A program made the translations under genes and the position numbers. Below the pieces are notes generated by a model. That model saw only the letters and a list, made by a program, of their open reading frames with translations. It made no database searches and was not told where the DNA came from. From JAZRUF01 sp045636205 (lineage in GTDB: Bacteria > Bacillota > Clostridia > Oscillospirales > JAAYXM01): a DNA stretch of 22,056 bases. How positions within the stretch are numbered: the stretch's first letter is position 1; the number at the start of each line of letters is the position of its first letter. The DNA lies in assembly GCA_045636205.1 (NCBI GenBank), contig JAZTXE010000030.1, forward strand, positions 1 to 22,056, written 5' to 3'. Below, in pieces: positions 1 through 7,087 of the stretch.

Positions 1-102
1 ATAACGATATTCAGGCTGTTTGACGGTCAGCTCTACGACAGTGAATCAGCTACCAAGCCAAGCGATAAGAAAAATAAACCCAAAGGAGGTAGAATGAGAT
101 AG
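1..102 (+). CDS. C-terminal tail of an unidentified protein (partial at window edge)
   Basis: Frame 1 is open from the first base to a TAG at 100-102, giving a 33-residue tail that starts ITIFRLFDGQ and ends in a lysine- and arginine-rich stretch. I do not recognise the family. It reads in the same direction as the two small genes after it, which look like accessory genes of a conjugative element. Its last codons overlap the ribosome binding site and start codon of the next gene (AGGAGG at 84-89, ATG at 94), an arrangement common in such operons. It could also be chance read-through. Confidence 0.4.
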   Translation: MTIFRLFDGQLYDSESATKPSDKKNKPKGGRMR

Positions 103-299
103 AAAAGACATTAAAAAGAAAATACTTAACAATAACAGACATACAGAAAGAATACCTTCCTGTAAGTAAAAAGAAAATACGCAGCTTTACTAAGAAGTAT
201 CTGCCTGTTAAAACAATAGGTGGCAGAATGTTTGTGGACAGGGATGCATTGGAAAAGCTTCTTTCCGATCCTGACCGTGACATACTTCCCTTGGATTGA
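94..299 (+). pseudogene. Small excisionase-like HTH protein, apparently frameshifted at codon 2
   Basis: Frame 3 is open from 93 to a TGA at 297-299. It encodes a basic peptide with the pattern LTITDIQKEYL, then KKIRSFT, then GGRMFVDRDALEKLL. This is the layout of small helix-turn-helix/excisionase-like proteins of Clostridia conjugative elements, with a recognition helix followed by a short beta wing. The frame has no ATG, GTG or TTG until 228. An AGGAGG at 84-89 is followed by an ATG at 94 that runs into TAG after two codons. Adding one G after that ATG would give a normal 68-residue protein beginning MEIEKTLKRKY. The gene therefore appears to carry a one-base deletion, in the genome or as a sequencing error. 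The next gene starts 10 bases downstream. The family call is from pattern only. Confidence 0.55.
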
Positions 300-309
300 G
301 GTAATACAT

Positions 310-822
310 ATGAAAAAGATAAGAACCGTGATGGTAGAACCGAGGAAAGAGCCATGTGTCAAATGGCTTGACCTGTCAATTACTGCGTTTGATGAAGCAG
401 TCAGCAAAGGTTGTGGTTTTGACTGTCATGCTAAGGCTAAGAAGCTCCAAAAAGGTATCTATATATTACACGCAGAAGAAAACACATCCTTACTATTTGC
501 GGCTAACCGCAGAATAAATGAGGATATTATTACCGGGGTATTCTATGTAATAGGCGAAAAAGACGGTATTCCTATATCGCTTACAAATAAACAGGCAGAA
601 ACGTATATAGCAAGATTCAAAGAGCCGGAAGAGTTTACGGAAGATGAAGTGTTGACATACTGTTTGAACAGCATTACAATCATACTGTCACCTATCACAA
701 GCATGGTTTTCGGCTTGTTCAACAATGAGATTCTCCAGATTGTGGCAGGTGACAGTATGTCCGGAAATTGCATAAAACTTATCTGCAATCACACCCAAAC
801 TGCTAACAGACTTCAAAATTAA
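310..822 (+). CDS. DUF3846-like protein of a conjugative element
   Basis: 170 residues. I place the start at ATG 310 (MKKIRTVMVEP), 10 bases after the previous stop and just after a GAGG at 298-301. A longer frame beginning at 220 would overlap the upstream gene and lacks a good ribosome site. The opening VMVEPRKEPCVKWLD and the middle block INEDIITGVFYVIGEKDG followed by LTNKQAETYIARFKEPEEF match the pattern I know from DUF3846 proteins. Those are small proteins of unknown function in integrative conjugative elements and phages. The last ~55 residues are more hydrophobic and I do not recognise them. There is no signal peptide. With its neighbours it marks the end of a mobile element. A hairpin begins at its stop codon. 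Confidence 0.65.
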   Translation: MKKIRTVMVEPRKEPCVKWLDLSITAFDEAVSKGCGFDCHAKAKKLQKGIYILHAEENTSLLFAANRRINEDIITGVFYVIGEKDGIPISLTNKQAETYIARFKEPEEFTEDEVLTYCLNSITIILSPITSMVFGLFNNEILQIVAGDSMSGNCIKLICNHTQTANRLQN

Positions 823-853
823 ACCGACGATTGCTTGTGGCATTCGTCGGTTT
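821..853 (+). terminator. Hairpin at the end of the DUF3846-like gene
   Basis: AAACCGACGA (821-830) and TCGTCGGTTT (844-853) are perfect 10-bp inverted arms around a 13-base loop. The right arm ends in TTTATTAG and a TTTTTT follows at 863-868. The stem overlaps the stop codon. It probably ends the small mobile-element operon. Confidence 0.6.
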
Positions 854-1221
854 ATTAGTCGGTTTTTTGATATTGAAACACGACCTTGCGACTATGTCGA
901 TTTTAAGTCGTGTTTCAATGTATCTCCTCATAACCCGAAGGGGACGTTGCCGAGCGCTGCCTGTGGCAGATACAGCGAGGCATAAGGAGTGGCACCGGTC
1001 GAAATTTCCAAGGCGGCTTCGCCCACCGCAGAAAAATTCAGGCACCGCAACAGGGCGTAGGTTCAAAGGCTTTTTCTTTTGCTTCTGAGCTATTATGCAA
1101 TTCATTTGAATTGGTATTTAGACGGATCCCGTCGTCTCTTTTCTGTCGGTTTGAGAAAATCATGAGTACGAAATACAATATATCGCCCCACCATTGCCTT
1201 TCAAAGTTTTTATAAAATCAC
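854..1221. other. Gene-free structured DNA at the mobile-element edge
   Basis: No convincing gene lies between the DUF3846-like gene and the terminator at 1222. The part from ~935 to 1090 is GC-richer than its surroundings and full of short complementary runs such as GGCGG with CCGCC. A frame from 934 to 1215 has no stop but also no start near its beginning and no ribosome site. The style resembles the non-coding linker found in Tn1549-like elements, which I recall only loosely. The element boundary probably lies here, but no terminal direct repeat can be shown from one end. Confidence 0.4.
872..919. repeat. Perfect 13-bp inverted repeat with a nested CGAC/GTCG repeat
   Basis: ATTGAAACACGAC at 872-884 is matched by GTCGTGTTTCAAT at 907-919. 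Inside the 22-base spacer is a second small inverted repeat, CGAC (889-892) and GTCG (896-899). No open frame of quality covers it and no T-run follows directly, so it is not a typical terminator. At the edge of a conjugative element it could be a binding site for a recombinase or relaxase. That role is a guess. Confidence 0.6.
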
Positions 1222-1270
1222 AATCAAAAGAGCGTATGGTAAGATTTACTCACCATACGCTCTTTTGATT
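1222..1270. terminator. Strong bidirectional terminator, 19-bp stem
   Basis: AATCAAAAGAGCGTATGGT (1222-1240) and its exact complement (1252-1270) flank an 11-base loop. T-rich stretches lie on both sides. It lies 46 bases beyond the stop of the GH20-like gene and would end the minus-strand carbohydrate operon. The stem core AAGAGCGTATGG recurs, slightly changed, at 20078-20116. Confidence 0.85.
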
Positions 1271-1316
1271 TATTTAAGATGATGTTATAACTTCTCGTTA
1301 CATCATATTTTTTACT

Positions 1317-2279
1317 CTATTTGCAGAATTTATCCCTTGCCGCCTTCAGAGCAGTGATATTCTTGATGATTTCGTCAATAAACTCAGGTGTTGTGCGTCT
1401 CCACGGCGCGACCATAAAGCCCGCAGTGTGGTCGGTCATATTGTCCATAAAATACTCCACCACATCGTCTGCGTTATAGTCATGCCAGATTACCGATGCG
1501 CAGGGGACAATGTCATACCCCGCTTTCGCGGTCGGAATCGAGTGCTCCATATATCTTACGCACAGCGGGTCCTCTTCTAAGTAGACATATCCGGTACCCT
1601 CGTAGTAATCCTCATACTTGCTGCCCTTAATCGGGAAATAGTGTTCAGGTTTTAATCCGCGGTAATTCCACGGTGATAGCATAATGTTTTCAGGTTTAAT
1701 TCTCTTTTTAAACTCATCCGGTTCAAGGAACGCGATATCCGCCCAAATCCAGGGTTTTGCGCCTGTGTCACGCACGCAGTCAAGCAAGAACTGCAAGTCG
1801 TGCCACAAAAGCTCACCCTGCCGGTATGCTACCAAGTCCATCTGCGAGAAAAACTGCTCGTCACCCTCTTCGTCCATACCGATGTGTATGTACTCCGGCT
1901 TGTCAAACAGGTTATAAACCTCGTTTATCAAATCGCGGCAGACTTCATAGTATTTCGGAAGCCCCATCATTTTGCGGTAGTCTCCGAGCCACAGATGATG
2001 ACATGCGGAAAAGTTAAGTTTTGGAATAAGTGTAATCCCGCGCTCACGAAGTGCACGCACTTCCTCGCGCACACGCTCACGCGTCCATGCCCCCTCTTTT
2101 GCAAGCTCGGGATGAGAGCCGTAACGTACACCCTCACCCAGGTCGAGAACTATCGTATTAAAACCATTCTCCACCGCCGCGTCAACCAGCTTCTGCCACG
2201 AGCCTTCATCAAACTCAAGCTTTTGGCTTTCATTAAACCACATGTTCTGACCAAGCTCTGCATACAGTGCCCAAATCAT
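1317..2279 (-). CDS. GH20-like glycoside hydrolase, single TIM barrel, cytoplasmic
   Basis: 320 residues, ATG preceded by AAAGGAT nine bases upstream, no signal peptide. The middle holds YIHIGMDEEG (residues 130-139), which matches the H-x-G-x-D-E signature of GH20 hexosaminidases, where the Asp-Glu pair (here D136, E137) is catalytic. WIWAD (177-181), MLSPWNY (200-206) and VAPWRR (290-295) fit strands of a TIM barrel ending in aromatic residues. The N-terminal domain common in GH20 enzymes is absent and the protein is shorter than usual, so this is a barrel-only relative. Such proteins are often annotated only as family 20-like. It is the last gene of the minus-strand cluster, 23 bases after the amidohydrolase, and would act on imported oligosaccharides. 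The substrate (hexosaminide or other) is unknown. Confidence 0.6.
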   Translation of the reverse strand: MIWALYAELGQNMWFNESQKLEFDEGSWQKLVDAAVENGFNTIVLDLGEGVRYGSHPELAKEGAWTRERVREEVRALRERGITLIPKLNFSACHHLWLGDYRKMMGLPKYYEVCRDLINEVYNLFDKPEYIHIGMDEEGDEQFFSQMDLVAYRQGELLWHDLQFLLDCVRDTGAKPWIWADIAFLEPDEFKKRIKPENIMLSPWNYRGLKPEHYFPIKGSKYEDYYEGTGYVYLEEDPLCVRYMEHSIPTAKAGYDIVPCASVIWHDYNADDVVEYFMDNMTDHTAGFMVAPWRRTTPEFIDEIIKNITALKAARDKFCK

Positions 2280-2302
2280 GTTTTATATATCCTTTCTAAA
2301 TC

Positions 2303-3880
2303 TCATTTCTTAAAACAGCGGTCAGCGATTCTCTGCATATTCCCGCCTAAAATCTTCTTTTTATCCTCTACTGATACGTCGGCATATACCACCCAGCCAA
2401 GTTGCGGTCGCGCATCGCGCATCGGTGCATCCGTGCCGTAAAGAGTCTTATCCGCAAGCCCTTCATTGCACAGATACTCAATCATTCCCTGCGGAACCGT
2501 TGTAAACGTAAGCTGGAGATATACGTTCGGGAATTTCTTTGCAAGGCGAGCATATGCCTCAGCCGTTGCAAAATTCATTCCCGCATGATCTAAGAAAAAT
2601 GATATATTCGGATATTTCGCAGCAAGCTCCTCCATATCGCTTAAATACGAACCATATCCGCCGTTATCCATAAGCGCAAAGAGCGAATTCTCGTTTGCAA
2701 GCTTAAGCCACGGCTCATATATCGGGGCATTGTAGCGCACACCGGTGCGGTTAAAGAACATCTTCATCCCCGGCATGCCTCGTTTTATATGATATTCATA
2801 CGCTTCTTTGTAAACATCCTCTACATAGTTCGGGTCGATAAGCACGTAGGGGTAAACCCTGTCATTCTTCTCACGCATCTCATAGGCAAGCTTGTTTCCG
2901 GCTTCGCTGTCCGTCCATATCCCAAGCCATGGCGCAACGCAGTATTTGTCAACTCCAATACGTTCAAACTGTGCAGACATATGCCCAAGATCACCGTTTA
3001 TCATCGGAAGTCCGCCGCCGCAGTTGCCGCCATCCTCAAGGATATGCGTGTGTGAGTCAAAAACCGGCACGCTGACAGCTTTCCCTTCGGACATTTCCTT
3101 TGCGATAAAGTCATTTTCAACCTCTTGCTCGTGCATAAGCTCAACCCCGCACAAGCGTGCAAGATTTCCGCCGGCAATAAGCTCTTTATCCTCATTGGAT
3201 ATATCCGCATAGTCTAAGAATCCGCGGGCAGCACCCATGCTCATTTTCGGCATTCCACTTCCAAACACAAGTTGTTTTCCACCAACCTTGTCGACCAATG
3301 TCTCCACAGCGAAGTTAGCTTGCAAAAATGCAAGGTCAACGTGTAAATTCGGAAATTCCTTAAGGTAAGGAAGAAGGCCTCTCTCGCTTTCCCAGCGTGC
3401 ACCCTGATATAAAACCTTAAGCTCCGGATGCTTTTCAAGCATCTTCACAAGATTTGGTCTGTCCATATCCAAAGCATTTACTATAAGCAGAATCTCTTCA
3501 TTCTCCAATGCTTTATAGTATTCTCCCATGGTATACTCATCTGCGGTATATCCATGTCTTGCGGGATACATACGAGTTGCGACCATTCCCTTTTTGCGCA
3601 TATCGGCTATTGCCTCATAAGGTGAGTGAAACTCACCCAATCCGTTTGGCATAATGGTATAACATCCGTAAAAGCGCTTGCTTTTCTTCAATTCTTCTAC
3701 CAGTCGCTCGTTACCGTAAACCGGCGCATAATCCTGCGCCCAACCGCTGGATACCAGTGCGGCACTTATGCCGCACTGGTCCATAACTTTTAAAACATCC
3801 TCGCTCTTCCAAATCTCTCTGCGGTGCTTAAGACCGCTTTTGCCAACGGTCACGAATGAGTCAAAATACTTTATACCCAA
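2303..3880 (-). CDS. Tandem (two-domain) amidohydrolase_2 protein, N-terminal half degenerate
   Basis: 525 residues made of two similar amidohydrolase (ACMSD/TIM-barrel hydrolase) domains, about 1-245 and 272-525. The second has the metal motif FDSHTHI (H277, H279), LDHAG (H432) and YGTDAP (D484). The histidine usually found in the middle strand seems replaced in ALMDNGG (about 405). The first half shows the same fold order but has YFDSF where H-x-H should be, VNALD and YQGAR where the later histidines should be, and FGSGMP for GTD. It therefore looks unable to bind metal. The start is a TTG at 3880: the frame is closed by a TGA seven codons upstream and the next methionine is residue 33. A weak purine-rich site (AGGGAAG) precedes it. 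No signal peptide. The reaction is unknown; relatives include decarboxylases, lactonases and hydratases. Confidence 0.75.
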   Translation of the reverse strand: MGIKYFDSFVTVGKSGLKHRREIWKSEDVLKVMDQCGISAALVSSGWAQDYAPVYGNERLVEELKKSKRFYGCYTIMPNGLGEFHSPYEAIADMRKKGMVATRMYPARHGYTADEYTMGEYYKALENEEILLIVNALDMDRPNLVKMLEKHPELKVLYQGARWESERGLLPYLKEFPNLHVDLAFLQANFAVETLVDKVGGKQLVFGSGMPKMSMGAARGFLDYADISNEDKELIAGGNLARLCGVELMHEQEVENDFIAKEMSEGKAVSVPVFDSHTHILEDGGNCGGGLPMINGDLGHMSAQFERIGVDKYCVAPWLGIWTDSEAGNKLAYEMREKNDRVYPYVLIDPNYVEDVYKEAYEYHIKRGMPGMKMFFNRTGVRYNAPIYEPWLKLANENSLFALMDNGGYGSYLSDMEELAAKYPNISFFLDHAGMNFATAEAYARLAKKFPNVYLQLTFTTVPQGMIEYLCNEGLADKTLYGTDAPMRDARPQLGWVVYADVSVEDKKKILGGNMQRIADRCFKK

Positions 3881-3909
3881 GTGAAACTCTTCCCTTTCTC
3901 ATCGTGCAA

Positions 3910-5481
3910 TTATTTTGCTATGCTGTCATATGTGGCCTGGTAAATTTCAAGCAGACGCTCAATTCCCATATTCTCAAGCTCATTTGTAAAGTTCTCCCAC
4001 TCGCTCATGGGAGTCTGACCGAGCATCATCTTAGTGAGAACTTCGCCACAGTAGCTGTTTATTCCCGTCCACAGGTCGGTTCTCTCATCATCAACATCTT
4101 CAGCAAATGCCATTGTAAAGAACGGCGACGGATAATCGTTGTTATGGCTGCGTGCAAGGTCGCACTGAGCGTTTTGCTCATCGCTGTAGAGCTTGCGGTT
4201 TGCCTGCGGGTCAACGCACATATACAGACCCGGAGTTGCTATGCCTAAATCGTTATACGGGTCACCACCGTCCGGCAGCAGCCATTTTCTTTCGCCGTTT
4301 ACCTCTTCATATGTAACACCCTCTTCGCCCCAACTCTGGAACTCAATTCCCTCGGGTGAGTACATCCAGTCAAGAAGCTTGATAGCGTTATTGATGCGCT
4401 CCTCGTTACGTGTGTTGCAAATTACGTATCCGGTGTTCTCATAGAATTGCCTTATAACCTTGTTAACACCGTTCTCTCCACCCTTGGGTGGCTGCATAAC
4501 AGCCAATGTGTACTCCGGATTACTCGGACGAACAGTAGAGTTAAACTGGTCAATACGTACCAGATAGTCAACTGTTATAAAGCCACGGTCAGCACTCATA
4601 AGCGTTTCCCAGTCACTTGTGTTGACCGTCATAAAGTCCGGCTGAAGTAAGCCATCATCGACCATCTTGCCGAAGAACTCTATCATCTCTTTAAACTCCG
4701 GCTGCAGCGGGCCAAATTCCCACTTATTTGTGTTGTAGTTATAATACGGATGATAAGTCATGTGCTGTTTCCATGAGTGACCGATAGAGTCAAGTCTGTG
4801 AATACCCATGCGGAAGCAGAGCGGATAGCTATTGGGATAAAGCTCTTTGAGCTTCTTGCATACCTCGTATAACTCATCCATGGTATTCGGGGTTTCCAAA
4901 CCGTGCTTTTCAAAAATGTCCTTGCGGTACATCCATGTCTGAACATTACCTACACCGTCAGTTCCGTAAATAGGCGGCATATATATTTTGCCGTCACCCG
5001 CGGTTTTCTGAACCATATAGCTCTCGCGCTCAATCTCGGGGATGCTCTCCCAGAACGCGGTGAAATTCGGCATTTTGTCCAGGTTATCGGATATTGCAAT
5101 CATCGCGCCGTCCGGACCGTACTGATTGCCTAAATTGCTGCCTACCGAGAACATCATGTCAGGAAACTCCTCAGAGTTTGCCATAAGGAGGGACACCTTC
5201 GTTCCGAAATCCACATCCGGAACCGCAGTTACCTCAAGGTTTGCACCGGTTTTCTCGCGGAAAAGCTTCCACATCGGCCAATTCTCATTGTACGGCCAGC
5301 TTGTAGCTGAAGTTACCATAAGCTTGATAGTAGGTGCATTGTCAAAAAGTGTCCCGTCGGCTGCAGCCTGATCTCCTGTGCTGTCACCCTGCACCGCATC
5401 TTTCGGTGCGCATGCTGCAAGACTAAGCATCATAGCCACTGCCGCAAGTAAAGCGAGTATACGTTTGGTTGTCTTTTTCAT
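3910..5481 (-). CDS. Extracellular sugar-binding lipoprotein of an ABC importer (LplA/AlgQ-like)
   Basis: 523 residues from ATG 5481, chosen because AAGGAGG stands just before it; the frame also runs 12 codons further upstream without a ribosome site. The N-terminus has two lysines, a hydrophobic stretch and a lipobox LAAC with the lipid-bearing Cys at residue 24, so the protein is anchored outside the membrane. The rest (KLMVTSATSWPYNENWPMWKLF, a long middle domain, then a WMYSPEGIEF block) fits the large family-1 solute-binding proteins of the LplA/YtcQ/AlgQ group. These bind oligosaccharides, often uronic-acid-rich ones. Such proteins work with two permeases, but none lies beside this gene. 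It sits between the GH51-like and amidohydrolase genes and belongs to the same transcription unit. The ligand is inferred, not shown. Confidence 0.88.
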   Translation of the reverse strand: MKKTTKRILALLAAVAMMLSLAACAPKDAVQGDSTGDQAAADGTLFDNAPTIKLMVTSATSWPYNENWPMWKLFREKTGANLEVTAVPDVDFGTKVSLLMANSEEFPDMMFSVGSNLGNQYGPDGAMIAISDNLDKMPNFTAFWESIPEIERESYMVQKTAGDGKIYMPPIYGTDGVGNVQTWMYRKDIFEKHGLETPNTMDELYEVCKKLKELYPNSYPLCFRMGIHRLDSIGHSWKQHMTYHPYYNYNTNKWEFGPLQPEFKEMIEFFGKMVDDGLLQPDFMTVNTSDWETLMSADRGFITVDYLVRIDQFNSTVRPSNPEYTLAVMQPPKGGENGVNKVIRQFYENTGYVICNTRNEERINNAIKLLDWMYSPEGIEFQSWGEEGVTYEEVNGERKWLLPDGGDPYNDLGIATPGLYMCVDPQANRKLYSDEQNAQCDLARSHNNDYPSPFFTMAFAEDVDDERTDLWTGINSYCGEVLTKMMLGQTPMSEWENFTNELENMGIERLLEIYQATYDSIAK

Positions 5482-5516
5482 TTTATTTTCCTCCTTGATT
5501 TTTTTGTTTATTACCA

Positions 5517-5530
5517 CACGCTCTTGCGTG
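5517..5530 (-). other. Small hairpin before the sugar-binding lipoprotein gene
   Basis: CACGC (5517-5521) and GCGTG (5526-5530) form a 5-bp stem with a TCTT loop in the 62-base gap between the GH51-like and lipoprotein genes. On the minus strand it is followed by A-rich sequence, not a T-run, so it is not a terminator. It could protect the 5' end of a processed lipoprotein transcript. Confidence 0.35.
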
Positions 5531-5543
5531 CAATAACCTTACA

Positions 5544-7031
5544 TTAGCTTTTCTGCAGGCAAATCCTTACGATACTATGCTCAGGAATTGTAAACTCAAA
5601 GCTTTCCGGCACAGCAAAAGCACAATCCTTTATATTCTCAGGCTCTTCAAATGTGTTGTAGGTTCGCACATCCTCGCTTGTCAAAATATCCGCACAGCTT
5701 ACCTTCCACTCGCCTTCCGCAAGCTTTAGCATTATTTCCTTCGCGTCGTATAAATGGCGGTTTACTATACTTACCGTCATCTTTTTGCCATCCTCGGATA
5801 CCGTCGCAACCGTATCTAAATCTTCATCCAACTCATACGGTAATATATCTGCAAGATATTGGCCTGTATGTGCAAAAAGAAGCTTCATCGCATAGAACGT
5901 CGGTGTTTTATAAAACTTCTCGCCATCAGTTTCAAATAAGCTCTGTATCAGGTTTGAAAGCTGCGTTTCCATCGCAAATTCAACTATGTCCGAATTTCGG
6001 TAGAAAATATGCATCGCCAGCGCCGCGAATATCGCGTCGCGCAGAGTCTGACGTTGGTTTTGGTTATTATCAAACGTCGCCTCCGGATGCCATGCTCCCC
6101 ACTCGTCAAAGCATATCTTTGTTCCGCTGTCCTTTATAGTGTGTTCTTTTATCGTTATTCTGTGCAAGTCAATATCATACTGATAATTTTCGAGCGCATC
6201 CAGCAATGTGTAGTACTCTTTATCACTGTAATCTACAGCGTCACCACTTTCTCCGCCGGATCTTTTGCCCTTAGCTCCACCCAGATAATTATGTACTGAC
6301 AATGCATCGGGTGCGCTGTCATCGCGCTGATTGCGTGTTATATGGTCAAGCGCCTTGCCTACCCAACCGGGAAGCTGATGGCGTGCCGAGAGTCCCAAGC
6401 CGATAAAATACAAATCTTTTGCCTTTTGCTCTCTGAGCGCGGTGGTAAACTTCATGTAGTTCTGTGCATACGCCACCGGGTTATTGTAGTCTATATGCCA
6501 TACGTTTTCGTCCGTGTTGCCTATGCCCCAGAACCTTACGTTATACGGTTCCGGATGACCGTTCTTCGCTCGCATTGCGCCGTACTTGGTTTCGACTCCG
6601 CAGTTTACGTACTCATACCAGTCCAAAAATTCCTCAGGTGAGCCGGTTGCGGTATTAGCCGTGAGTATCGGGTCCGCACCCGTCAGCTCACAGAAGCGCA
6701 GGAACTCATCTGTTCCAAAGTCGTGCCGCCAAACCGGGTTTGCCGGGTCTGATATCGGGTGGTATCTGGCAGGACGGTCTTTGCCGATGCCGTTTTTCCA
6801 GTGATAGTGGTCGGCACAGCAGCCGCCCGGCCAGCGCATTGCACCGACTCCCATCTCCTTGCAGCCGTCGATTACATCCTTACGTATGCCGTCTATATTC
6901 GGTATTGAGCTATCTTTTCCTACCCATATACCGTCGTATATTACACGTCCGAAATATTCAAAGAATACAGAATGTATGTATTTTGATACTAAATATTTTT
7001 CTTTTTTTCTGGGATAAATCTTGTATTCCAT
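5544..7031 (-). CDS. GH51-like alpha-L-arabinofuranosidase homologue lacking the usual acid/base Glu
   Basis: 495 residues, near the usual GH51 length. ATG 7031 follows AAAGGTG by eight bases, and there is no signal peptide, so the enzyme is cytoplasmic. MRWPGGCCADHYHWKNGIG (65-83) and VRFWGIGN (165-172) are GH51 hallmarks, and ICFDEWGAWH (306-315) carries the expected nucleophile E310. After WGIGN the family has Glu, the general acid/base. Here the residue is T173, followed by D174 and E175. E175 may take over from a shifted position, or the activity may differ from arabinofuranosidase. The C-terminal ~100 residues form the usual beta domain. It is the second gene of the cluster, 56 bases after the giant lyase and 62 before the binding protein. 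Confidence 0.78.
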   Translation of the reverse strand: MEYKIYPRKKEKYLVSKYIHSVFFEYFGRVIYDGIWVGKDSSIPNIDGIRKDVIDGCKEMGVGAMRWPGGCCADHYHWKNGIGKDRPARYHPISDPANPVWRHDFGTDEFLRFCELTGADPILTANTATGSPEEFLDWYEYVNCGVETKYGAMRAKNGHPEPYNVRFWGIGNTDENVWHIDYNNPVAYAQNYMKFTTALREQKAKDLYFIGLGLSARHQLPGWVGKALDHITRNQRDDSAPDALSVHNYLGGAKGKRSGGESGDAVDYSDKEYYTLLDALENYQYDIDLHRITIKEHTIKDSGTKICFDEWGAWHPEATFDNNQNQRQTLRDAIFAALAMHIFYRNSDIVEFAMETQLSNLIQSLFETDGEKFYKTPTFYAMKLLFAHTGQYLADILPYELDEDLDTVATVSEDGKKMTVSIVNRHLYDAKEIMLKLAEGEWKVSCADILTSEDVRTYNTFEEPENIKDCAFAVPESFEFTIPEHSIVRICLQKS

Positions 7032-7053
7032 ATTTGTTTCACCTTTTGTCTGT

Positions 7054-7078
7054 GCCGGGCGGAATTTATCCGCCCGGC
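7054..7078. repeat. GC-rich perfect hairpin between lyase and GH51-like genes
   Basis: GCCGGGCGGA (7054-7063) and TCCGCCCGGC (7069-7078) are perfect 10-bp arms around a 5-base AT loop. It lies in the 56-base gap directly after the lyase stop codon. On the minus strand no T-run follows; a T-rich stretch lies on the other side, so it would terminate plus-strand better than minus-strand transcripts. On the minus strand it may act as a partial terminator or as a 3' stabiliser of the lyase mRNA. Confidence 0.6.
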
Positions 7079-7087
7079 TATTCGCTT

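Noticed and set aside
220..309. Upstream extension of the DUF3846-like gene
   Set aside because: The extra 30 codons overlap the HTH gene in another frame and lack a ribosome site, while ATG 310 has one and begins at the conserved part.
831..1088. 85-codon plus-strand frame in the gene-free edge region
   Set aside because: It starts inside a terminator loop, runs through the inverted repeat, and has no ribosome site.
1800..2441. 213-codon plus-strand frame
   Set aside because: Overlaps two well-supported minus-strand genes and their gap; the product is cysteine-rich without any family pattern.
5651..6139. 162-codon plus-strand frame
   Set aside because: Antisense to the GH51-like gene; no ribosome site, shadow of codon bias.
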